From assembly GCA_038496445.1 (NCBI GenBank), contig JALMLS010000215.1:248001-312000 (forward strand): a stretch of 64,000 nucleotides of DNA, in the 5' to 3' direction. Source of the DNA: Trichosphaerium sp. ATCC 40318 (lineage: Eukaryota > Discosea > Flabellinia > Trichosidae). Shown in pieces: positions 1 to 10,234 of this stretch (the stretch's first letter is position 1; every line of letters starts with the position of its first letter). The position numbers were made by a program, and so were the translations under genes. Below the pieces are notes generated by a model that searched no databases, was not told the origin of the DNA, and was given only the letters and a program-made list of their open reading frames with translations.

Positions 1-2355
1 AATTCGGTCTTTTTTCTTATATTTTCTCAGGTGGCCATGGTATAAACTCTAATTTCTACGATTGGGGTTCTGTACTCTTAGGCGAATACGAGAAAAAACG
101 CATCGAAGATGATGGTGATATACTCATTCAAGTAGGCCGCTTAAAACAACCAACTTAAGTGAAGTAAAAGCTCACCTTTTTTTGTTTAGTATCTCGGTTA
201 TTGGACCGATAATGGCGCTTACTACTACTATATTACTGAACCAGAGTAAGAAATACCACACACATAATATCTCTAACTTTCTACTAGCAAAAACTACGAA
301 GACACTATGATTGATGTCTATGACTACATTACTAAAATAAATGTTCCAGTACAAAGTTACCAATTTGGTTAGTACTTTTCTAGTCGATTCTAAAATCAAA
401 GCTTATAAATATTAGATTCTTGGTGGTATTTCAAAGGTAATGGTGGAGGTGTGACTCTTTGGGAACCTACACCAGCTATCTTTCCGTAAGCTTTCTTCTT
501 TTTTTTTTGACATTGTTCATTGACTTTGTTTGTCTTGTTGTAGGCATGGTATGGACTACCTTGACCAAAAAATGGGTAAGGATATCTATAGATTGACGTA
601 CGCTAATATGTTACTAGGAAATAAGCCATTGGCACTACACAATCGTTATTTTGCGACGAACACTGAATACACAAAGAACTTTACCTTTGTCTGCGAAAAA
701 AAGTACACAACCTTTGTGAATCATCTCATCATGGTGTATTTCTAATATGAACTAGGACATGCTTGCCAACTGGAGAAGATTTATACACGTACATCATGGC
801 AAAAGCAAAAGCATGGGGTATGTATTTCATTAAGAAACAGAACATGAACTCAGTTTTCTTCTTAGGTATGGTCTTGTATGAGCAAGATTGGCTAGTAACT
901 TCATTCAATGATATGGAAACTACTCAAAACAACACATACTTTGCGAGAAACTGGATGATGAACATGGGCACGGCTGCTCAAAAACTAGGAATAACAATTC
1001 AAGTACGCTCTTCAAAAAGACAACAATAGATTCTATTACTAATCCCTTAAAAGTACTGTATGCCTCTACCTCGGCATCTACTTCAATCTGTCGAATTACA
1101 ATCAGTCACTCAAGCACGTGCATCAGGAGATTACAACGTAAGACGAAAAACTGTGATTTGTTATTTTGAATTGAGTTTTTGAATGTAGCCTGGAAACGAA
1201 AATTGGAACGTTGGTCCATCTTCAATGCTTCATTGGGCTATAGGTATCCGACCTTTCAAGGATGATTTCTGGACTGGACCGCACGTGATTTATTTTAATG
1301 GTTGAATTATCAAGTTTTTGTTAATTTTCTTAGGAGCCAACCTGGTTGCAAGTACGGTAAGGGTTGCAAAGAACCAAACACTGAAATGATCACAAATATT
1401 GCTGCTATGACTGGCGGACCTGTTGGACCATCGGATAAAATTGGTTTAATGAACAGAGGTAAAAGAAATGAAGATATTGTTTCGGATCTGACTTAAAAAA
1501 AATGTTTTTAGACTTAGTCATGGGCACGTGTAATGCCAAAGGGTTATTATTGAAACCAGATAAACCGATGACAACCATGGATTATGTACATCCCTCCTAG
1601 ACAAGTATTCATAAAAAATAATAATCGTATTATTTGTAGGTGTTCACGGCTACATTTAGCACACCAAAGCTTGAGAGCTGTACGTACTTTTTTAGTATTA
1701 ATTACGAACTTACATTCGTTTAGTATGGAGCACGTTTAGTAAACATGGTAGTATGACATGGAGCTATGCTATTGGTATCGACCTTTCTGAAGATGTAATG
1801 TTGTTTCCTTCGGTACAATTTGTGTTTTGAGCTACGAGACATATACAGCTAATCATTGTGATTGAAGGCTCTTGACTTGGATAACACTGGATCATACTTT
1901 GCCTATGACTATTGGGCAGGCACTGTTGTTCCTTTTGACTCTAACACAGCTTTAAAATTCCCTAAACAAAGTTCAAGTGGAAAGAAGGACTTTAAGTATT
2001 TTGTTGTATCAAATAAGAAAAACACCAATTCCGAATGGGTTCTCATTGGTGAGATTGACAAATACGCTTCAATGTCCTCTCAGAGGTACCAATAGAAAGT
2101 TTTGAACAAAGTGAATAATGGTTCATCTAGATTCGAGTCTGTTGGCTACAGCGGCTCTACACTCACTGCAAAAGTGACTGGTACTCCAAGTGAAGTTCTT
2201 AACTTTGGCGCTGTAAAGAGTGGAGGTAAGAAAGAGAGTTTAAAGTGCATTTTTCAGTGACATTTTCGGTTTTAGTCCTCGTCAAATTCTCGTGTACTCT
2301 TGGCAACGACGGAAAGGGTGGCTTCAGTTGTAAAGACTCCTGTACTTGCTCATAA
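1..2355 (+). CDS. Glycoside-hydrolase-like protein (clan GH-D/alpha-galactosidase-like), 5' truncated by window edge
   Basis: A multi-exon gene whose 5' end lies before the window. Spliced exons read GGHGINSNFYDW, then LGYWTDNGAYYYY, then WWYFKGNGGGVTLWEP, FPHGMDYLD, VLYEQDWL, GPVGPSDKIG, and a late LLLKPDKP segment. The order (aromatic-rich TDNGAY motif, WxYFKG, a YEQDWL acidic motif that could carry a catalytic Asp/Glu, GPVGPSD, then LLKPD) is what I associate with alpha-galactosidase-like TIM barrels followed by a beta-sandwich tail. A Cys-rich C-terminus (SCKDSCTCS) ends at a TAA. Introns here mix GTAAG, GTACC and one GC-AG donor at 1281. The first intron in view (about 107-152) removes an in-frame stop. 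The glycosidase fold call is family knowledge; substrate and export are unknown because the N-terminus is missing. Confidence 0.7.
1281..1333 (+). other. GC-AG intron, donor GCACGTG
   Basis: Reading frame is kept across this point only if the intron starts with GC rather than GT. The upstream exon ends TGGACTGGACC and the downstream exon starts GAGCCAACCTGG, which together read WTGPSQPGC. No GT donor in the right phase exists nearby. The donor GCACGT is the common local donor GTACGT with a C at position 2. Confidence 0.6.
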
Positions 2356-2537
2356 TCTCAAACGCAATAAAACCACGATTCCAAGCCCTTCCCAAACAAC
2401 GTTCAGTGAAGTAACTTAAATATAATTTGGGGGGCTCACTTAACCAAAATTCAGCGTAGAGCGCGTAAGAAAGCTACACTACGCGTCCCGAGTGCGAAAT
2501 GATTGCTTTTTCCATTTATGAGAACGCATTTTTTTGT

Positions 2538-2577
2538 GTTAGGCTAAAGTTACGGCAAGAAAAGCGTTTAGCCTAAC
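2538..2577. repeat. Perfect inverted repeat upstream of the Rac-type gene
   Basis: Arms of 11 bases, GTTAGGCTAAA at 2538-2548 and TTTAGCCTAAC at 2567-2577, are separated by 18 bases. The repeat lies about 50 bases before the GTPase start codon, in the promoter/leader. It could be a dimeric transcription-factor site or an RNA hairpin in the 5' leader; the sequence alone does not decide. Confidence 0.6.
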
Positions 2578-2627
2578 ATGACGACGGAGGTTCATAATTA
2601 CATAAACCACAACCAAGAAACAACAAC

Positions 2628-3337
2628 ATGCAAGCCATAAAGTGTGTAGCAGTAGGCGATGGAGCAGTTGGTAAAACTTGTCTTTTAATTTCATACACAA
2701 CCAACACATTCCATGGAGATTATGTTCCTACAGTACGTTGCATGCGTAATAAAATCGTTTAAGCTAATTTAAAACCAGATATTTGATAATTACAGCGCAA
2801 ACGTCGTAGTAGACAGCAAATGTATTAACCTTGGGTTATGGGATACAGCAGGGCAAGAGGATTACGACAGACTTCGTCCTTTGTCATATCCTCAAACAGA
2901 TGTCTTCCTAGTTTGCTTTTCCATCACAGCACCTTCCTCATTCGATAACGTCAGACACAAGGTACATACAACCTAAAAAACCCAACTTTCTGCTTTTTTG
3001 TTCAATATATTGTTGCTCCTTCTTACGCTGTTCGTAGTGGTATCCTGAGATTTCTCACCATTGTCCAGATGCAGCTGTTATACTAGTTGGCACAAAAGTG
3101 GACTTGAGGGACGATGAATACACGATAAAGACACTCAAAGCAAAGCGACAATCGCCTGTCACAGTAGAGCAAGGATTCACATTAATGAAAGACATTGGCG
3201 CTGTCAAGTACATTGAATGCTCGTCAGTTACACAAGAAGGAGTAAAAGGCGTATTTGATAGTGCTATCAGAGCTATTATTAATCCGTCTACAGAAAAAAA
3301 GAAGAAAAGAAAGCGCAAGCGTTGCAAGATTCTTTAA
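2628..3337 (+). CDS. Rho-family small GTPase, Rac type
   Basis: Three exons (about 2628-2732, 2779-2961, 3038-3337) join in frame to a protein of about 195 residues, the normal Rac length. It starts [17 protein letters not shown] (P-loop), then has the effector loop with YVPTIFDNYSA, switch II as [19 protein letters not shown], the [10 protein letters not shown] nucleotide-base motif, and a Rho-family insert. The tail is a lysine/arginine run followed by CKIL, a CAAX box with final Leu, which predicts geranylgeranylation and plasma-membrane targeting. Rac proteins switch actin, polarity and NADPH-oxidase pathways; the specific pathway here is unknown. Donors are GTACG and GTACA. Start chosen because MQAIKC is the family N-terminus. 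Confidence 0.95.
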
Positions 3338-4505
3338 AAAAAGCGTGAGATTTCTCTCTAAAAATATTTATTGTAAATAAATTAAACGTGTACTTTAATC
3401 CAAACAAATGACGTCCAATCCAGTTGTTGCTAGATCTAACTTGAAGTACTGTTGAGCAAATGCCACAGCGACATTCATGCGCAGGAACTAGTTTTAAGCC
3501 CACACGTATCTGCCAGTTGTTGGACGCTAAGGACCACTTAGCACTGTAACTGATTATTGTGTAGAGCACACAACGTTACACCGAACAGGCTGACAGTGCA
3601 ATAACGCAAAGCATAATCTTTTTGTGAGCTTTGTAAACAACACTAAGGTCTCAGTGTGGGTTTGTAAGCTCTATGCCAATAGTTACTAGTCGCACAATAT
3701 TTGCACTGTTTTGCACTTTCCTCAATGATTTATTGTCTAATGTCTAATAGTTACTTACCAAGGTTATCAATACTCCAACTATTTATTACGCCTGAAAGAC
3801 TTGAGTTTACAATCTCTGTTGGCGTACTGTTGAATGCACAACACGATAATTATCCCCTTAAAAAAACCGTCAATAATCACTTTGTTGATACCGCACTTTA
3901 TTACACTCCTCCCGGAGGAACAAAAGCTCGGTATTAAAAACAGAAAGTTCGGAGAAACCCAACAAGATCACATAGTCGTAACAATTCCGGCTTTTTCTCC
4001 TTTGTTATTCTGAAATATAGTCCTATGTTAACCCACGTGTTCACATAATAGTTAGTTCACTCCCCGTATTACCACGTGTGGCCAAAACTGTATTGACTTA
4101 CGGAATATTAGAAAACGTTACTTTAGTGTTACGCCTCCTACTACTGCCAATAACAACCCCTGTTTGAAAGTATGTTTTTTTACAACTCCGACATCATGTG
4201 AGAGTCATAGTGAAACGGAAACGACTGCAGTCTGTCCTTAAATTTCCATCTCATCTCTATTTTCACTCTAGTCCTGAATTAGACCGCTTGCGATAGTAAC
4301 CATCTTCCAACTTTCAATCAATTACTTAAGTGTTGTTGTCTTTTTTTTGCTTATTCAAGTCCACAAAAACGGTGCCAGCACCTCATTTCAAAACCACAGG
4401 CACGAGAGAGTTCTTTACAAACCCCTTTTTTTTACTTCCCCTAGTTTTAGTAAATAAGGTTAACTTCAACCCTTATTTTTTGTCAAACTAACGCTGCTAG
4501 CAGCA
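3338..4505. other. Intergenic, 1.17 kb, no supported gene
   Basis: Between the Rac gene and the receptor gene. Two CACGTG E-box-like sites lie at 4034-4039 and 4073-4078, about 430-470 bases upstream of the receptor start. A minus-strand frame around 3360-3569 (containing WSLASNNWQIRVGLKL) is open but short and has no clear start, so I do not call it. Nothing else is recognisable. Confidence 0.5.
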
Positions 4506-7500
4506 ATGGCACCTCGTGTATGCTTCATTGTCCTTCTTCTTTGCCTTTCTATGCTGTTCAGCTCAACACATGCAGCTCATCATACCATTAATGTTGGTAC
4601 GTCCCTTTTATACATGTACAACGCCCCAATTCGGAGGGAGAGGGAGTACAATGCTCATTGAAAACAAAAATCAATCACCAAACCTCGAAAATTACTAATC
4701 CAAATTAGCTTTTTCTCTCCCTTTTACTGGGTTTCCAAGTATTTCTAGGATAGTGAGATCGATATTCACGTGCGTAGAAACAAAAACAACGACCGGATTT
4801 TATTTTATACCTCAAGAGTTGATTTAACTTCTCCTACAGCCCTGGTTTCGACTATTTTGAGCAGTGGATAAAGGACAATCCAATACAGGTATTCTTAGCC
4901 TTAAATGGTTCATAGTTTTTCATCTTTTTTTTTTTTTTTTTCGTTTTTTTCTAACGATGTACCCAAAGTTAAAAAACAGTAATATGACACTGGATATTAA
5001 ATATCATATTGTCGACGATGAATATAACATTACTGAAGTTAGTACTATTTACAGAGAGTTCATGGCGAATGAATCAATTTCTTTTTTGTTGGCTCCATTT
5101 GGTACACAGACCGCGTACGCTGCAGCCAAAGCTGTAGACGAAGGTGTATGGACATTACGCACGTGACATTTTTTTTTTATTGCCCAACCAAGAATGACGT
5201 CAACCATTAGTGAGTTGGACGAACAGAGACGATTTAATTCAAGAGCAAGGAAGACGAGTGTTACCTCTTATTATTCCTGATAACCGTAACTACGAGTACG
5301 CTGGTTTGGTGGTTTTTGAAGAAAAAAACAATTTCAGTCTTTTTTAGAGCTGTTTTTTTTAATTTCCATTTGGACTGTTTTTGTGAGTTACTTTATTCGG
5401 TTCGCTTTACTTACCTGTTTTAAAATTATAGGGTAGTTTTAGCTCCTTTAAGAGTAGCAGGAGCTAAAAAGGTAGTTGTGCTTCAAAGGGCTACTGTTAG
5501 AGGACAACCAAATTTAGAAAAAAGATGCCTTCACCCGGAGTTTAAAACTCAATTACAACTTCAAGGGTTAGAACTTGTTGATTTTATTGGAATGTTTGGA
5601 GGTATGTTTTTTGATTGCCGTAGTTATAATAAGACTTATCTAACAATATTTGTCAGGAATTGATAGAAATGTATCACTACAAGATCCTGCACAGGTCAAG
5701 AACATAACTGAAGAGACATTGCGTATCATAAAAGAGCATGATCCTGATGCATGGTTATTTTGCGATACAGGTGACACTATTCCTATTATATCCGCTATGC
5801 AGTCTGTTGATTATACACCACGTGCTTTTATATCTCAGAACAAGAACTTTCGTGCTTTTGACTTTGAAACAATTGTTACTCAGGCACGTGATGAGAGAAA
5901 AGTCACGTGATTATTGTGAGAGCTAATTTTTGGTTTTAGTTCGACAATGAAACAAATTTCCCTGAGACTGATAACTTTGGAAATATAACGTTTCTAGCTG
6001 CTGATTTTAAAGAAAAAACGGGGTTTGAGTTAACTGAAGTATTATTCAGTACTCTATTACCTGGATTAATGATCAAAGAAGGTCTTGAACTGTTGGATGA
6101 AAAAAACCAAGTGTTTGATGTAAGATCTGATCTTTTTTCATTTTTTTTTGTTTGCTCTACTATAACCCTGCTGTGAACTTGTTAGCTTACCAATGCCAAT
6201 AGATAGATGTTGGTGGAAGGTTAATACTCAAGGGTTTTACCGGATTCTGTTCGGCAAACGTGCGCAACGCTTCGTTTTAGCAAGCAACAACTTTTCTTTG
6301 TTGTTTGATTTTTAATTTTGTTCATTGTTGTTCAGCCTAACCTCTAATTTTTTTTTAGAATGCTACCCATAGCACCTTCACATACATGCAGCAAGAATTT
6401 GCTAGAGCTCTTGTACAGAACAATATAGAAACAGTTGTTGGTACTATTGCTTGGGACACAAAAAACAGACAAAGAAGACACAGTTTTATGGCACAAATGC
6501 GTTCTGGTGATAGATTCAATATAGCTCCGCTTTCTGTTTCGGAACGGAACTATATTTATCCAATGCCAACCTGGGAAGAACGGATATTTGACCCTCAATT
6601 TGGTGCGAGAACAAACATATTTTCTGACTTTTTTTTTTTATTTTTACTAACAAACTGGTTCTCAGGACATTGGACTGAAGTCACTGCATGTATTCTTGCT
6701 ATACTTGTAATCAGCAGTATTGCGTTTTGGGCAGTCATATTATTCCTTGGACAATATAGATTCTTATCCAGTGAGACTCATCGTATATTCAAGGTAAGCG
6801 AAAAAGAAGAGTCCACAAAGAAAACTAATTGTTTGTTTTTTTTCACAAAGGCTGGGTCGCCTCTATTTATGTGGATCATTCTTCTTGGTGGCGTTGTTTT
6901 ATGCTCTTCTGTTTTCTTTTCTCTTCCAAATGAAATTCATAGATACACGTGCATCATAAGAGTGTGGTTGCTCGATCTTGGATTTGTTCTTTTATTTGGG
7001 TACGAAACACAATTACAAAATTTGAGTTCACGTTTCTCCGTTGCTAACCACTTCTTTTAGCCCTTTTTTCGCAAAGGTATGACAAACAATAGGAAGGTAT
7101 GATTGTGGCTAACGTTAAAATTCTAGACCTATCGTATAGAGAGGCTGTGGACGACTCAAACTACTTCTATTTTTAAAATATCTAATCTTGTTGTGCTCGC
7201 CTGGGTTCTCGCTTTGGTTGCCTTTCACGTTGTTATCTTGATTGTAATGGTAACCCCTTATAAACCCCTTATATTATTAATAGAGATGTAGACTGTTCTA
7301 GGAGATATCGAGCGTACCACTGAAGTGGTAGACGAAATCCGAGTCATTAACAATTATTACAAATGCACAAACAATGTCTTTTTTGATGTTGCCACTTATT
7401 GTCTTGTTATTCTCAATGTAAGTACCTCACAATTCTTGATTCTATATCCATGTACTAACTGATTATTTTAAAAGGGTATCTTACTTTTATTCGGAGCTTT

Positions 7501-7905
7501 TCTGGCATTCCGTATTCGTCGTATTCCGTTGAACATTTACAATGAGTCAAAGATTATCTTTTTCTCAGTTTATAATGTAATCTTCTTCGCAATCATCGTC
7601 TTGGTTCTTAGCACGCCTATAAGGATAGACAGATTCACCCAATTCTTCCTTACATCACTATTTACGATGCTAGGCGCAGGTACATATCCTTGTTCGGGAT
7701 GAGTACGACACAGAGTCTAAATGGTTTTTTTTTAGGATTAACTCTTAATGCGCTTTTTGGATACAAGTTCTTGGCGAAACCATTGAAAAACCAACCGACA
7801 AGTACCGGTAGTGCAAATTCTACTACATCTCATCCTAGTCCTACAATGGCTAATAGTGGAACTTTGGTTAACAGTGGAACAGCAAGTCAAATGGAAGACG
7901 CTTAA
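4506..7905 (+). CDS. Class C G-protein-coupled receptor with periplasmic-binding-like ectodomain (GABA-B-like)
   Basis: Starts with a signal peptide (MAPRVCFIVLLLCLSMLFSSTHA) just before the first GTACG donor. The ectodomain has the receptor-ligand-binding layout: FDYFEQWI, a segment ending YREFMANESISFLLAPFGTQTAYAAAKAV, then VVLQRATVRG, and later DAWLFCDTGDTIPIISAMQ. After the ectodomain (about residue 400) come seven hydrophobic helices across exons 6660-7790, including WTEVTACILAILVISSIAF and PLFMWIILLGGVVLCSS, and a short Ser/Thr-rich cytoplasmic tail. This is the architecture of GABA-B-like receptors in animals, amoebozoans and chytrids. Ligand is unknown. At least ten small introns; one is GC-AG (5159-5210). 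Stop is TAA at the end of ...QMEDA. Confidence 0.85.
5159..5210 (+). other. GC-AG intron, donor GCACGTG, in the receptor gene
   Basis: The upstream exon ends GTATGGACATTAC and the exon after CCATTAG reads TGAGTTGGACG. Joined, they give GVWTLLSWTNRDDL and stay open into the next conserved stretch (GRRVLPLIIPD). A run of T follows the donor, as in other introns here. A GT donor at 5144 (GTGTATGG) joined to 5240 would also keep frame but drops about 14 residues, so this intron is likely but not certain. Confidence 0.5.
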
Positions 7906-8175
7906 AAACGAAATGTATCCACAAAACCTACTTGTATTTTTGATGAAAAAAAAAAAATAAAATTTCAATTTGTTGTTAACCTGGCTCTTCTCAATTATCA
8001 GCAACTCAATTCTTTTAGAACCCTTAATGACGTGAAAACGTTAAGTAATTTTTTTTTAACTTTCCAAACCACGTGGGGTCATATTCGCGCTTTCTTTTTT
8101 GGTATTTTTTTTTTTTGTGAGTTTGACTGTCAAACCTTTCGTGTTGCTGATTTCCGTTTCTGACAACTCACAGCC

Positions 8176-9124
8176 ATGCCAAAGCTATGGTCCTTCTGGA
8201 CTGTGTTGTTTGCTATATCTATTGGCTATGTATTGATAGATGACGGCGACCTAGAGGATAAACTATTCCTATGCTTGCTATTCACCTTTTGTTACTTTCT
8301 ATGCTCTTTTAGATGTTGTATAACGTGTGCAGTCAGTTTAATAGTTGTTCCTTTGGCGGTTCTCTTCATGTTCAATTATTGTACGTTAAACCACCTATTT
8401 ACGCGCTTAGAACGTTGCTGCGATCGCGTTAGCGCGCCACGTCATTTTTAAGCAGAAAGCGGTAAAAACGCCTTCTCGACCCTCAGACTTACTTAAAACT
8501 AAGCCCCAGAGTATTATAAAGTGTTTTAATATCCTTTTTATTTAACGTCAAATTCAAAAAAAAAACGAGTAGAGCTCTGATTTGTTCTTTTTTAGTGATA
8601 GATATCGAAGAAAATGGAGAGTTTAAATTGAGATTTGGTGATTTTGAGTTTAACAATGACAACTTCGAAAAATACTTTACAAGAGGAAGATTCGATGAAA
8701 CATGCTATTCTGAGCTAGGTATTACACCAGATACACCGTTTCCAATCACAAAACGAGCGTACGTCTTCACCTGTCAGTTGAATTTGACCTTCAATTCAAA
8801 CCATTTCAATGAAAACCAATTTTTTTACAAAACTAATCGAATCACGTCACCACACTAACTAACATTCTAATAACTTTTGTGACATGGAAACGTTAAATTT
8901 TTTTACGTATAAACAAAAGTAAAATTGATACATAGTATTTAAAAACCCTGTAATTTTCTGAACTTGTCAAAAAAAATCTGGCAGATTTTGACACTTTTTG
9001 ATGTTTTTTTAGGTACAAAAAACTGGCTTTAATTTTTCATCCTGATAAAGAGACTGGGTCTGTTGATAAATTTCAACGATTAAGTAAATGCTATCAAATG
9101 GTAAAAGAGCGACATGGTGAATAG
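8176..9124 (+). CDS. Membrane-anchored DnaJ (Hsp40) domain protein
   Basis: Three exons (8176-8380, 8596-8758, 9013-9124) join in phase. The N-terminal 70 residues are almost entirely hydrophobic: helix near 4-21 (WSFWTVLFAISIGYVLI) and a longer stretch that can span twice, with several Cys. A short acidic linker follows, then a J-domain at the C-terminus: CYSELGITPDTPF, then AYKKLALIFHPDKE with the diagnostic HPD, then FQRLSKCYQMV. J-domains stimulate Hsp70 ATPase; here it would be tethered to a membrane, with the side depending on topology. The protein is only about 159 residues and has no G/F or zinc region. The J-domain is at the extreme C-terminus, which is unusual but known for ER and mitochondrial J-proteins. 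CACGTG lies at 8070, about 100 bases upstream. Confidence 0.8.
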
Positions 9125-9214
9125 TTTTTTTATGGCTTTACAAACCATGTGTCTTGTGTAAAAAAATAACAATAAAAAACTTAGACTAAGTTTTATTTTT
9201 TTTTTTGTTTTTTT

Positions 9215-10079
9215 TCATGAAAAAAATTTGACACCAAGGCTATCAGCGTTGCTTCCTTGAAATATTTTTGCCTTACCCTCATTTTCAAGTACTCTTATAG
9301 CCTTCATAAATACACGTTCATCTAATTCATAAAAGTCTATTGGTAGGACACGTCAGTGAGTCAAAAAACAAAAAAAAATGTAGAAAAAAAAAAAAAGTGG
9401 GACATTTTTTGCGTTTCAATTGGTGGGTGTCATACCTTGCTTCTCTACATTTTCTCCTTCTCTTAGTTCGTACACTGTACATATTGAATCTTGTAGTGCT
9501 TGGTCACATATCTAAATCAGTGTTAAGAGGAGAGGTGAGGAGCTATCAAAAGTCAAAGTCAAATTTGAGTTTATTTTGTTGAGTTTGTTTTACGTATTTG
9601 TAGATTATTGAAGCCCACTCTCCTATTGCTCGCCAGTAAATTAAGATGCGTTCTTTACTTTTATCAACCCATTCGGCGTTTCCACGCGAAACGAGAGCGT
9701 CTAGAAAAAATTGAACTGCCTCTGGAGAAAGTCGCCCTGAAAGTTTAGGATTGGTTACAAATAGCGCTTTACAATACCGTAGGCGTACGTTTTATTTGTT
9801 GGTTGTTGAATAACTCGCTAGCCATGGCGTCCTAGCGTGATATGGCTTAAAAATGGGTAACATTAATACCACGTACTCGTATACGCAGCTCTACGAGTTT
9901 TTTGTGTCTGCAGTAATCCAAAATCAACGAACACCATACTTCGCATTGCTTCGCTCTTGTGTCAAGCACTGGCTGTAATCTAGGCTTATTTTAACGGATT
10001 TTTTAAATCTGAACCGTCAATCCACCTACGTGAAGAATGGAGGCATGGAATACATGCTAGGAAATGTAAAAGACGCCAT
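9215..10079 (-). CDS. VPS25: ESCRT-II subunit VPS25
   Basis: Six exons, each too short to stand out as an open frame, splice into a complete VPS25. The N-terminus MASFTFPSMYSMPPFFT carries the PPF motif that binds the VPS22/VPS36 core. It runs into LQPVLDTRAKQCEVWCSLIL, then a second winged helix with RLSPEAVQFFLDALVSRG, NAEWVDKSKERILIYWR, VYELREGE, FYELDERVFMKA, and the typical end GVKFF followed by Ser and TGA. Length is about 180 residues, as in other eukaryotes. VPS25 contributes two copies per ESCRT-II and recruits ESCRT-III (VPS20) during multivesicular-body sorting. Donors include GTAGGT, GTACGT, GTACGC, GTAAAA and GTATGA. It is head-to-head with the MCRS1 gene. Confidence 0.93.
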
Positions 10080-10234
10080 GGCGAGCCTTGTAGGCGTTTT
10101 CTTTGTCTATTTTTTTTGTATATAAGTCAAGCGCGTAAACACGTCGAAATTTCGTGATTATTGGCATTTTTTTCGTTGTACTGCAGCACATGAACCATAT
10201 TATCGCATAATTGGAACTATATTAAACATTCAAA
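10080..10234. promoter_or_regulatory. Bidirectional promoter between VPS25 and MCRS1
   Basis: Only 155 bases separate the start codons of two divergently transcribed genes, so both promoters must lie here or overlap the leaders. It is A/T-rich with short T runs; no single element is diagnostic. Confidence 0.6.

Noticed and set aside
3288-3569. Minus-strand small protein after the Rac gene
   Set aside because: Short, overlaps the Rac 3' exon in antisense, and no convincing start or splice model.
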